From Pelobates cultripes (lineage: Eukaryota > Chordata > Amphibia > Anura > Pelobatidae), in contig OW240912.1 of NCBI GenBank assembly GCA_933207985.1, positions 78,000,199-78,064,198 of the forward strand: DNA of 64,000 nucleotides, read 5' to 3'. The notes below the pieces were generated by a model that was not told the DNA's origin, searched no databases, and was given only the letters and a program-made list of their open reading frames with translations. How positions within the stretch are numbered: position 1 is the first letter of the stretch; every line of letters starts with the position of its first letter. Positions 54,677 to 64,000 of the stretch are shown piece after piece. A program made the translations under genes and the position numbers.

Positions 54677-55397
54677 AGTTACAGTTGTAATCAAAATCAG
54701 TCAACCCCCATTGAAAATCAGGTTTATTCTCAAAATGTACAGACTCTCAACTGTTAGTAATGAACAAATCAAACAAAACCAATAGAAATAGCTCAAACTT
54801 GTGACTTCTCCAATCTCAAAATTATTCTACCCCCTCACAGCACAAATATTCAAAACATGTGTTGTCTCAAGCACCCCTGGTGCAACTAATCAAGGGCTTC
54901 ATTAGTTGCACCAGGTGTGCTTGAGCTGAAACACTTGAAATACCTGATCTTGCTAGGAGTTTGTTGAGTGTCACGTTTGACTGCATGTTAGAAATATGGC
55001 TAAGTCAAGAGAATGGTTCACAACGTGAAGAGAAGAGATCATTGCCCTTCACAAACAAGGAACAGGATACAAAAAGATAGCGAAAGGCACTGTCCTAGAG
55101 ATACCGTTGGAAGCATAGTTCGCAAGTTCAAAGAGTGGTTAAACTACCTGGACCTGGCTGCAACCAGATTTCTGAGAAGGCAGGTTGTGAAAAACCACTG
55201 AGTAATTGCAAAATACCTGCAGCAAGACTTGGTGGCAACAGGCACTGAGGTTTCAATGACCACAGTAAGGCGCTGAAGCTTGGGTGTCAGTGGACCTTCC
55301 AACAAGACAATGATCCTAAGCATACCTCAAATTCCACCAAGGCTATGAGAAGCACTTTTATAGTTGAATTTGAGGAAACAACTTGAAGCATCCGTTG
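54677..55397 (+). pseudogene. Tc1/mariner transposon, internally deleted
   Basis: The left terminus is CAGTTGTAATCAAAATCAGT after TA. A perfect 12-bp hairpin (GGTGCAACTAAT/ATTAGTTGCACC) lies at about 54878-54912. Transposase scraps, out of frame with one another, follow: REEIIALHKQGTGYKKIAK and VGSIVRKFKEW (DNA-binding helix-turn-helix), VVKNH, then an abrupt jump to FQQDNDPKHTS carrying the second catalytic Asp. The first Asp and Glu/Asp regions are missing. The right end stops at GTTGAATTTGAGGAAACAAC and GCATCCGTTG where a hAT-like repeat begins, so the right terminus is lost. Confidence 0.8.
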
Positions 55398-55398
55398 T

Positions 55399-55775
55399 AG
55401 GCCCGGACTAGACATCGGCCAGCAGGGGAGATCAAAGTATCTCCCCTGTCGGCCCATGCAGAGCTGTCGCTATCTGAGTGCCGGCCCTGCTGTGTGCCTT
55501 CATGGGCCGGTGGGGAGATCAAAGATCTCCCTCACTGGCCCACAGGCACTGATATGTGGCCGCCATTTGGGGACTGAGGGAGGCAGGAGAGGACCCGGGG
55601 AGCTTTAGCCAGCAGCTCGGCCGGGTTCCTCTCGCGAGGTCGGAGCATTGCCGCGGTTACCACGGCAAGGCTAAGATCTTGCGAGAGTGAACTCTAGCCA
55701 TGCAGCCTAGAGTTTACTCACCACTAAGACCACAAGGGATGGCAGCACGGCCCCTCTCCCAGTCAGCATGGCTCC
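55399..55775 (+). mobile_element. hAT-like repeat, second copy of the 2651 family
   Basis: Starts TAGGCCCGGACTAGACATCG and shares CGG/ATCTCCCCTG text and GCCATGGAAACC/CGCGGTTACCACGGCAAG-type blocks with 2651-3025. GC-rich and CpG-rich. A C homopolymer at about 55777-55787 ends it. Confidence 0.5.
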
Positions 55776-56640
55776 ACCCCCCCCCCCCAACATATCATGT
55801 TGTGAGAGTTGTGATGTTGGATAGCATATATTTATATCATGTATAGTACGGTCTGAGTAGGCAAAGTGGGACAGCTCATTTGCTTAATATATGTATATCC
55901 AAGGCATGCACCCCTAAGCGTATTATTGATCAATTAAAACAGTTAATGCCTAGTATGGCGTTAAGGTTAAATTATAAGAAGATGAGTTGCGTATGCTTAG
56001 CGGTCGCCATAATCCAAGCTATCTACACGCATGCCAATAATCCTGTAAGATTTTACAAGCGGGGAGTGCATGATGGATTTGTTGCTGGTATTCTGCACTA
56101 CCATAAATCTATATAGCATAGGTATCTGACTGTGAACCATTCACGTCAAGCTCTATTCCCTCATTCGGTAATGGTGGTCGACACAGGCCATGGGCTGTCC
56201 GACCTGCAGTTGGTCATGCTACAGATTAATATAGGAATGTGCTGACATTTAAGGCCAATAATAGCTATAAGGGTTTTAGGCTTAAGTAATTATTGTAAAG
56301 TCTAGTGCTAAGCTATCAGTAATTCCTTGCAAAATTATGACAGTAACAGAGCGATCAAATAATATAAGCATAATGAGGTCTAAAATGTACAACATGCATA
56401 TGTTTAACTTATCCTGATGTAGAGCATAGTGCAGCTTTGTAGTATTCTGACTAACAGCAATGCCCAGATTATGTGCCCCTTAAACGTATTCATTATCTAA
56501 TCACGTGAGCCGAATAATAAACATTTTAGCTGGTGTATGCAGGTGCGTGTGCCGTTTAGGCTAGTCCCATCAGGTTAAGGCTCAAAGGTACACCTCACAA
56601 CGTCTAGTATAACTATAATAACTATAACAGTGTAAGAGCA
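55776..56640. other. No gene recognised
   Basis: AT-rich, with one plus-strand open frame (55880-56116) of no known family. Confidence 0.4.
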
Positions 56641-57725
56641 GAGCTGTTCGTAGTGTTAGTCCGATAAGGGCCAACCATGGCATGGCCGTGGCGGGTCTCC
56701 CGGGGCGCCAAGTCTCTGTCAGTCTCCCCCCGCGACAGTCCCAGCGATGCTGTGGACACTCGGGGGCAGAAATGATCCGCTGGACCCCCACACCTAGAGT
56801 CCGCGGGTCTCCCGCTCCCTGCACCTCCCCATCACCGCCCCGGACCCAGTGAAAATTGTGTCCCATTGTCTCTCCCGGTGCCGGCCTCACACTTGGGACC
56901 GGTGCACGCCGCTCCCGGCCACCGGTCCGCCGGGAGGGCTGCGCAGACCCATCCCACAGGGCTCTCAGCTTCAGGGACATGGCTCTCTGGGGACCTCCCA
57001 GACCCAGAGGCCCGGACACTCACGTTTCCTGAAGGTTGGCAGGCATCGCGAGGGTCCCTCAGGGGCCCGGCGGCACCGGGGTCCACCCTGGCCTTTTCAG
57101 GTCGTCTCCCCTCAGTGAGTTGTCTCCTTTGGTATCTCTGCACTCCTCTTTCAATGGTGCCTTTGAGGAGAAGCCTTTTCAGTAGTATGGCTCAGCTGCG
57201 TCGGATCCCCAACCTCCTGGGCTTCTGTGTCAGCTTGAGTCTTCTCTGTCCCTGCCAGGGTGTTTTCATCGCTGAAAGTATTTATCCTCAGTGTTGATGT
57301 CCAGTAGAGGTGGCTGGCTGGCCGTCTCTTTGCCATTGCCAGTTTAGGTAGTCGGCATAATGTCCACGCGGGGGCTCCCGTTGTGGTACCTGTCGCCACC
57401 ATGTGGCCTGGATATCCCCCGCCGGCCAGGGGGGAAGACGGGGTCGTGCCCCGGGCCAAGGGTCTCCCCACGCCGGGAATGCTTGCCTCATAACGGGTTG
57501 GCTCTGTGCTGCGCCAGTGTACGGCAATGGCGGCCAGTGCTCAGAGGCCGCGTGTAGGCCGGACCCAGTCCTTTCTGCCTGCCCGCCCCGCGGTCAACTT
57601 CGTGCAGGTACCGGGTGAAAGTCAGAGTTTTCCCCCTTTCAGATGCAGACCAGGTTGCAGCTCTACTTCCAGGCAGGAATCATCCTCTGCCCATACCACA
57701 CTGGTAACCGGTTCCAAGGTGAACT
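56641..57725. other. GC- and CpG-rich block of unknown identity
   Basis: About 1.1 kb of high-GC sequence with CpGs, sharply different from its AT-rich flanks. Both strands have overlapping open frames rich in Pro/Arg/Gly. The minus-strand one at 57471-57151 (KLAMAKRRPASHLYW, ENTLAGTEKTQADTEAQEVG) has a composition like the start of an L1 ORF1 after a CpG-rich 5' UTR, but I see no confirming motif. It could alternatively be a CpG-island promoter. Confidence 0.35.
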
Positions 57726-57939
57726 AACATACTATTCTTTCTAGTTGGGACTAGCCCATATACTCATAGCATTTAGATTGATGTGACAACTCAATAAAAA
57801 TACAAACTGTCAAATCATAGCAGACAACATACAGCAACTTATTATAACACAATTACATGTGTATAAATGGGTGGGGAAGACAATCATTTACAGAAAATAT
57901 TTATCTTGCCTGCAAAATTACCAATATGCAAACTTTCCC

Positions 57940-58470
57940 CAATATGCAAATTAGCAAGCCTTGCTATTCAGGTAGTGTATATCACTGTTGCTAGATCCTT
58001 GCAACAAACGGGTGGCACTGTACAGGCTCCACGGCCAAATCCACCTTGTTGATTGCAAGAATTAGCAAGACAGGAGAGCACACTAACATTTAACCCTAAA
58101 CAATCACTTTACAAACACCCTCAATGGACACAGAGTGACTTAAACATAGGAGTCATTCAGATACCTAATTGAATTGTCAATCTTAAATTCTTGGTGAACG
58201 GGACCTATTGCCCTTTTCCCTGGCGCCTGGCATGGGTGACAGTTGGGACCTTAATTTTTTAGAAAATTGGGGTTAGACATGCCATTGTCCAAACCCCCAA
58301 ATAATAGCATTACCACCCCCCAATGGCTAGAAGTCCCTAACACTTTAGCCCACCTAAAATAACTTAAAGTCTCATCCTACTCCCTTCACTCTAATAAGTA
58401 AGGGAGGGGGGCTGTAAAAAACTAATTATACTTACCATCAGCAGCCTTATTTCTTCTAATTCCCTTGCTG
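57940..58470. repeat. Interspersed repeat family shared with 3.8 kb
   Basis: GTTGCTAGATCCTTGCAACA and GCAAGCCTTGCTATTCAGGT are the complement of text at 3863-3912. The following C-rich part (CAAACCCCCAAATAATAGCA, AAGTAAGGGAGGGGGGCTGT) has the same flavour as 3941-4240. Class unknown. Confidence 0.45.
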
Positions 58471-58589
58471 TTCAGTCCCAAAAATGCCAATAAAAAATTA
58501 ATATTAACCACTAATTAAAATAAAAAATAATAATAATAATTGCCAGAAAATAATCAAAATAGCACTGCAATAAAAAACAGTCCCTAAAA

Positions 58590-58680
58590 GGTAGAGAATT
58601 GAGTAATAAAATTGCAGGGGCATGATCTATACACCAACGCTGTGTCATTAATCAAAAACTGTTTTGGTGCTTGCAGATAT
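58590..58680. mobile_element. Right-end fragment of the 'AACACTATAGTCACC' MITE
   Basis: GCAGGGGCATGATCTATACA and AAAACTGTTTTGGTGCTTGC correspond to GCAGGGGCATGTTCTATACA at 26180 and the end that follows; truncated and diverged. Confidence 0.5.
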
Positions 58681-59178
58681 AAAAAAAGATCATAGATGGT
58701 TTTGTAGACAATGGTATATATAATTAGACACACTGGTACAATAGGAATAGAAAAGCCAGCCTGCTGATGCAAAGTTGTTATGCTGCTTACACTGACTCTT
58801 TAAGCACATTTTTAAATACTCAGGACTATCACTAAACTCTACTAAATTCCATTGATTTGGAAAAATTCCGAAGCTCAACTATAGCTTGACTCCCCCTGCT
58901 GCCTAATAAATGTAGATTATGAAAAAAATGGAATGGAGCGCAATGAAGTTTGAAAAATGACATCCTGAAGAACATTGCCTTCAAGCCAGCAGAGACATTT
59001 TGCAAATGTTTGTGTTGAACAATTGATTAATAATAAAACATTCATAGTAATGTCATACTGTGCCATCTCCGACTGTATGATTTACCAACTGAGAACCATT
59101 TTTATGCTTAATGTCTTGTTTTTCAGTTCAAAGCTCATATTATATTGTCCAAACATATGTGTGGATTAATCTCTGCTG
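58681..59178. other. No feature recognised
   Basis: AT-rich; open frames here look like chance. Confidence 0.4.
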
Positions 59179-60506
59179 TACAGCTTGTTTTTTTTGTTTT
59201 TTTTCAATTTATTTTTTATTGAAATTTCGTCATCAATGATACAGTTTGAACCAGTGATACACTTGAGAGTAGTACATCAAGGCAGTACAAATAACAGGTA
59301 CAACATTAACGTTGGGGTACGGTTGGGAGCATGTACAGTTAGGTAACATAGAGCGGCCTACATAGTCGGTTATACAGTCATTGCTCATATGGCCAGCCCG
59401 ACATCTGGCCGGCCTGTGTTCACCAGGTGGTGGGTACGTTGTAAGTGCGATACTATATAAACACTCAAAACATGGTGGAGTGGGGTTACCCAACATAGAT
59501 CTGTACTATAAAGCATCAGCCTTAGCAACAGGGATACTGCTCCATACTACTGAGGGGATCATACAATGGGTGGACATGGAAAGAGCCCAGTTCAGCAACA
59601 ACTAGCACACTTGTGGACACCAAGAAAATTAAGGTCGTTAAAATCTGATCTCTTACCCACAACAAAATATACTATCCAACTATGGACAACATTTCTAGAA
59701 AAGGTGGGGGATAAAAATAAATTCCAAGCAGAGGCACCATTGACAGCCTTAAGGGCTATCTCGCCAGACATACGCTTACACAAGTGGTCGTTGGCAGGAA
59801 TAACACACATACACCAATTGCTTAAATCCCAAAAAATTATGACATTCCCCGACATACAACACAAATGGGAACTTCCCAATGACGCTATCTTTACATACCT
59901 ACAACTTAAGGGAATCATTACCACACACGTAAGCAACCAACAATCAAACCATGCCCAAGTATCTCTACCAACAAAGGCAATCATAGAAAGGAGCTGGAAA
60001 CACCCCACAAAACCAAAAACTATTTCCCTATGCTATAAAGCATGGGAAGACACTACACCTAAGATATCACCACATTGCAAAACTTTGTGGGAACTAGACT
60101 GTGCCATTCAACTCACAGACGAAGACTAGCTACATGTACTAAACGACCTATCTAAATGGACAAAATGCTACACACACATAGAAGCACATAGAAAGCTCAT
60201 ATACAGATGGTACCTAACCCCACACAAACTTCACAAAATATACCCAAACACGACCCCTCTATGTTGGAGATGTTCCGCAGAGGAGGGTACACTTATACAT
60301 GTCTGGTGGAAGTGCCCCTACATCCAGCCCTTATGGACAGAGGTACACAATACGATCAGAGCACTCCAAATCCCAGTTACCCAAAAGACACCCGACACAT
60401 ATTTACTCTTGAGATTTCCTCCGACACTCCGAAACTCGCACAAACAGCTGTGTGCCATTATCACCCTAGCGGCTCGCAGCCTACTGGCCCTACAGCTTGT
60501 TTTTTT
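59179..60506. mobile_element. L1 insertion with 5' inversion and 16-bp target duplication
   Basis: Direct repeat TACAGCTTGTTTTTTT at 59179-59194 and 60491-60506. Immediately inside the left copy are T tracts and CAATTTATTTTTTATTGAAA, the complement of an AATAAA/poly(A) 3' end, so 59195 to about 59462 is a minus-oriented 3' UTR. From about 59465 the L1 ORF2 reads on the plus strand up to the right duplication. Opposite orientations within one pair of target duplications are the signature of twin priming. Confidence 0.85.
59465..60490 (+). pseudogene. L1 ORF2 C-terminal region (inverted segment)
   Basis: The segment reads KHGGVGLPNIDLYYKASALA near 59470 and continues in a second frame from about 59566 (SPVQQQLAHLW...) to a stop at 60127. 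Then come YRWYLTPHKLHKIYPNTTPL, CWRCSAEEGTLIHVWWKCPY (the Cys-rich C-terminal motif of L1 ORF2), IQPLWTEVHNTIRALQIPV and AIITLAARSLLAL. The RT and endonuclease are absent. At least two frameshifts or stops occur. Confidence 0.85.
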
Positions 60507-60551
60507 AAGGTTTACACACTGCTTTTGTTGGAGTTACCAATGAATATTAAC

Positions 60552-61045
60552 TTAAAGGATCACTATAGTGTCAGGAAAACAAACTTGTTTTCCTGACACT
60601 ATATAACCCTTAGGTTCCCCCCACCCTCAGGCCCCCCCCTCCCGCTGGGCTTACTTACTTACTTATTTACTTTAATCCAGCACCAGGCTACCTTGGCTCT
60701 GGTGACCTCTCCTCTTACTCTGATGTCAGTTCCCGACTGGAGCTGAATGCGCATGCACGGCTCAAGCCGCGCGCGCTTTAAAAACTCCCATAGGAAAGCA
60801 TTTCTTAATGCTTTCTTATGGACGTTGTGCACGCTGAATGCGATTTTCGCATTCAGCGTAGCAGAAGCGCCTCTAGCGGCTGTCAGGAAGACAGCCACTA
60901 GAGGTTGGATTAACCCTGCAATATAAACATAGCAGTTTCTCTGAAACTGCCATGTTTACATCAGAAGGGTTAAAACCTGGGGGACCTGGCACCCAGACCA
61001 CTTCATTGAGCTGAAGTGGTCTAGGTGACTATAGTGGTCCTTTAA
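60552..61045 (+). mobile_element. Hairpin-array TTAA MITE, long variant
   Basis: TTAAAGGATCACTATAGTGT to CTATAGTGGTCCTTTAA. Hairpins: GTCAGGAAAACAAACTTGTT arms, ACGCTGAATGCGATTTTCGC arms (60831-60859), CCTCTAGCGGCTGTCAGGAA arms, AGCAGTTTCTCTGAAACTGC, CACCCAGACCACTTC arms. The second hairpin occupies the same slot as the CTTCTCACTGTG hairpin of other copies but has a different stem sequence. Confidence 0.88.
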
Positions 61046-61735
61046 TTTTATCGATAATTTACATTTTTATTCCTATGAGTGGTTGTGTAGGCAGGGACCC
61101 AGTGCACTGCTTTGCCCAGGGGCCTATAATGCAGATGGCTCTGACCACATTTCCATGTTTGTTTTTTTTTGGTTATTTGTCATGAAAAAGACATGGACAT
61201 TTACGCTACAGATTTTTCAAGATAACAGCACAGATATTATAATCAAGAACACAAACATAGCGTGCATTTTTATATGTGAATAAATTACTTTAAAAATCTT
61301 AAACTGCACGTTTTTTCTGTGATACTACTCCACAGAATATAGAAGCACACAAAATGCAAGTTAGATTTTTTTTTGTTTGGTTTATTTTTAGATCAGTTCT
61401 ACGTCAGGCTGTTAAAAAGGAAACAATTATATTCCCATGAGCTACCCATGCTTTGTAGCCCTGTATGAAACCAAATTAATATTAAAATAACATTAGTGAC
61501 CTAATTTGGGATTAGGGAGCTAAAAGGGGAAACCTGGCACAACTCTTGCACATGCCTTAGTTACTCTTTTCAGTATACATTCATGGAATCCCTTGGTTGT
61601 TACTACCTCCACAGCAATAATAAAAGAGCTAAAATATAGCAGTTAATAAGAGTTCATTTATTTAAATAATTTGAATGAAAGCCTTAGCTATGACTAATCA
61701 GTATCTTTGTCAATACATTCTCCTTCTCAACCATC
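61046..61735. other. No feature recognised
   Basis: AT-rich sequence without supported exons or repeats. Confidence 0.4.
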
Positions 61736-61737
61736 CA

Positions 61738-61995
61738 GCTCCATCTCCCTCTCCCCCTCCCAGCTCCATTCCCTCCCACCCTCTCAGCTCTATTTCCTTC
61801 TCACCCTCAGCTCCATCTCCCTTTTACTCCAGCCCATCTCCCTCTCACCTCAGCTCCATCTCCCTCTCACCTAAGCTCCATCTCCCTCTCAAATCCCATC
61901 TGTATCCCGCTCTCACTGTACCAGCTTTATTTGCCTATCACCTTACCTCTATCTCTCCATCACCCTCCCAGATCCATCTCACCACCGACTCAACT
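61738..61995. repeat. CT-rich minisatellite
   Basis: CAGCTCCATCTCCCTCTCAC units of about 20-27 bp in about ten diverging copies. The Pro/Ser frame is an artefact. Confidence 0.88.
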
Positions 61996-63005
61996 GCCTT
62001 TATCTTGTCACCTGTACTGTCAGAGAGTGGGTAACCAAAAAATATATAAAAATATTTATATTTTCCTCCCCCTACTTTGGCTCGTTTTTGCGTCCTTTTG
62101 ATTTTTCCAAACTGTTTTCCTGAATATTTTAGCATCGAAGATATTTGGAAGAGCTGAACCATCACAATGATGACTGTCGGACTACACAAACTAAACTATA
62201 TTTCCAGACAAATTGATTTGGCCAAACCAAATTTTTCCATTGTTCACCAGTCTAGTAATCATATTAATAAAATTAGATGGTAAAAAATATTTTTGCTGCT
62301 CGTTTTGTTGTTCTTAAAGCAACTTTATTTAATACTCATAAATGCTTTCATTCTATTGTCACTGAATAATGACTTGACCACAAACACAGTCAAACCAATT
62401 CTCTTCTTAAACGCCCTACTTTAACTTTTTCCATTTCCTGCACAGTAGAAAAGTGTGAGGTGTATATGAGATTGTTTGTGCTATACAAAGCTTTGTTCAA
62501 GTTTAAAACAGTTGTTAAATGAAGCAATAAGGACATTTTCCCATGACTTCCCTTTAATTTCTCACACACTGTACTACATTTTTCTAATCGCAGAAGAAAA
62601 GTAATACTGCATAGTTTGCTGCAGTGATAAATGCAATAATATATCTCATCAATAAAATCCTAATTTCATAAACCAAGTATCTCCTACTGTTTAGATTACC
62701 TTAGAGGAAGCTTCCTTAAGGTAGTCTGGTCTATCGTTGCTACTGAAATGGATTTGTTAGGCAAATTATGGTAGAATAGTAATTGGAAGGGGACAGGAAC
62801 ACAAGAGAGCCAGGAGGGATTTCGAAATACAATTCCGAGGCAACAGTTACATTTGGACTTTGTGGAGTGAAATTTCATCACGGTTAATATGGCCCTCATT
62901 GCAATTGTTCTTCCCCAGATGTGCGACATTGGGTGGACTAAATAGGGTAAGACTACAATCGGCGTAGAATACCTTTACAATAGCATCATCCAGGTTATTT
63001 AGGGT
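61996..63005. other. No gene recognised
   Basis: The minus-strand frame at 62696-62929 was inspected; no family recognised. CCTTAGAGGAAGCTTCCTTAAG-type inverted text occurs at 62699-62720. Confidence 0.4.
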
Positions 63006-63292
63006 GTAACAGCACCCCCAGGCATAAAGGGATTAAACCGCCGTTTAGAGGATATTCCCCTTCCAGATACACAGGCAGCTGCTAAAGACACCAATCCACC
63101 GAACCGGAGAAGCATACGAATGCTCTCAAACATACGAATGCTGTAAACAGTCGAATAGGAAAAAACATACAAAAGGTTTACACTCCTAGCAGTCGAACTG
63201 GAACAGCATACAATAAATCCCCCCAAGAACGAGACAAGGCTCTGTGTTGAGGGTCAAAACAGGAACAGACAGAGCTGTGGGTTTATTGTTCT
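63006..63292 (-). mobile_element. Candidate LTR fragment (R-U5-like)
   Basis: On the minus strand: AATAAACCCACAGCTCTGTC (about 63270-63289), then AACACAGAGCCTTGTCTCGT, repeated TTCGACTG and CATTCGTATG modules, and an end GGGGGTGCTGTTACA. The order polyadenylation signal to ...CA fits R-U5, but no primer-binding site, partner LTR or pol was found. Its U3 side is cut by the LINE fragment that begins at about 63296. Confidence 0.35.
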
Positions 63293-63295
63293 TAT

Positions 63296-63592
63296 ATACA
63301 TAGAAACATAGAAACATAGAATGTGACGGCAGATAAGAACCATTCGGCCCATCTAGTCTGCCCAATTTTCTAAATACTTTCATTAGTCCCTAGCCTTATC
63401 TTATAGTTAGGATAGCCTTATGCCTATCCCACGCATGCTTAAACTCCTTTACTGTGTTAACCTCTACCACTTCAGCTGGAAGGCTATCCCATGCATCCAC
63501 TACCCTCTCAGTAAAGTAATACTTCCTGATATTATTTTTAAACCTTTGTCCCTCTAATTTAAGACTATGTCCTCTTGTTGTAGATGTAAAAA
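63296..63592 (-). pseudogene. LINE C-terminal ORF and 3' tail fragment
   Basis: On the minus strand the codons read KYYFTERVVDAWDSLPAEVV followed by EVNTVKEFKHAWDRH, the conserved LINE C-terminus (FF.RVVxxWNxLP..VV.A.SV..FK). The 3' UTR follows and the element ends in (ACATAGAA)n at 63297-63320 read in inverse, a tail typical of CR1/L2-type LINEs. 5'-truncated. Confidence 0.75.
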
Positions 63593-63710
63593 ACAGATAA
63601 AATTCTTAACTTGTAATACCTTTTTTATTGGACTAACAGAATTTTTTAATGACAAGCTTTTGGGAGAACCTCCCTTTCTCAAGTCTGAAGCATTTCTGAG
63701 CAAAACGACA
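63593..63710 (-). mobile_element. Penelope-type 3' end scrap with hammerhead-like motif
   Basis: The minus strand reads CTTCAGACTTGAGAAAGGGA then GGTTCTCCCAAAAGCTTG (63654-63690) followed by TTAGTCCAATAAAAAAGGTA. The order CTGA-like, stem GGGA/TCCC, then AAA resembles the motif at 19098 in degenerate form. Class assignment is tentative. Confidence 0.35.
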
Positions 63711-64000
63711 CATAGAATTCAATGTTGAGTTGTGATACAGGGGTTAAAGCGACATGAGTGTAGATAAGACACAGGTTTGTTAGAAAATAGACACCATCTT
63801 AGCAGAGGGTCATAAATATCTTGTTGAAGAGCAGAGTGAGGGGGGAGAGAGGGAAAAGAAAAACAAACAAGCAGACAGTGCACAGGATGGTACACTTTAT
63901 ACATGTACACACACGTAAATATGTATATGTGAACGCATAAACACATACATACATGCACATGAACTCATATACACAAATATAAATGCACAGTAATATATAC
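63711..64000. repeat. Unclassified, ending in CA/TA-rich repeat
   Basis: Purine-rich text near 63830-63875, then ACATGTACACACACGTAAAT-type repeats from about 63890 to the window end. Confidence 0.6.

Noticed and set aside
56582..57019. 145-codon minus-strand frame in the GC-rich block
   Set aside because: Several frames are open at once because of high GC content; no conserved motif could be named.
61675..62034. Pro/Ser-rich open frame of 119 codons
   Set aside because: Translation of the CT-rich minisatellite.

Overview
The window looks like intron-scale, transposon-saturated DNA from an amphibian, most likely a frog. The reasons are the TTAA-flanked hairpin MITEs resembling the Xenopus T2 group, L1/Tx1-like, CR1/L2-like and Penelope retroposons, DIRS and Ngaro elements, Tc1 and hAT transposons, and long CA/GT minisatellites. 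The species cannot be named from the sequence. There are no prokaryotic operons, rRNA or tRNA genes, or CRISPR arrays.

Only one host coding exon could be supported. At 28832-28918 (+) there is a 29-codon first exon ending at a consensus splice donor. It matches, without a gap, the N-terminus of the lymphoid tyrosine phosphatase PTPN22 (LYP/PEP). Candidate ETS and RUNX motifs lie just upstream. No second exon was found, so about 35 kb to the right is probably intron 1, and the left 28 kb is intergenic or 5' flank.

Layout: 1-1117 LINE fragment plus MITEs; 1.4-6 kb minisatellites and hAT pieces; 6.5-7.6 kb possible LTR; 9.6-11.3 kb L1-like ORF2 remains (-); 11.7-12.7 kb minisatellite and Tc1 tail; 13.7-14.3 kb MITE; 17.3-19.1 kb Penelope-like element with RT, GIY-YIG endonuclease and a hammerhead-like motif; 19.84-25.02 kb DIRS1-like element with inverted terminal repeats and an internal complementary region; 25.7-26.7 kb one TTAA MITE nested in another; 27.06-27.71 kb 5'-truncated retroposon; 28.8 kb PTPN22 exon 1; 29.9-36.6 kb MITEs and LINE tails; 37.03-41.16 kb Ngaro element with A1-ORFs-B1-A2-B2 split direct repeats; 44.53-48.62 kb internally deleted DIRS element whose gag is split by a hAT with a perfect 8-bp target duplication; 49.9-51.99 kb hAT and TTAA MITEs; 53.6-55.8 kb MITE, Tc1 and hAT-like; 56.6-57.7 kb unexplained GC-rich block; 59.18-60.51 kb L1 with a 5' inversion and a 16-bp target duplication; 60.55-61.05 kb hairpin-array MITE; 63-63.7 kb LTR, LINE and Penelope-like scraps.

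Every transposon coding region seen carries stops, frameshifts or deletions, except the Ngaro RT/RNase H frame, which is open for about 550 codons. The most unusual signals are three tyrosine-recombinase retroelements of two architectures within 29 kb, a MITE family made of serial palindromes in which one hairpin keeps its fold while its stem sequence changes, and hammerhead-like motifs at Penelope-type sequences.
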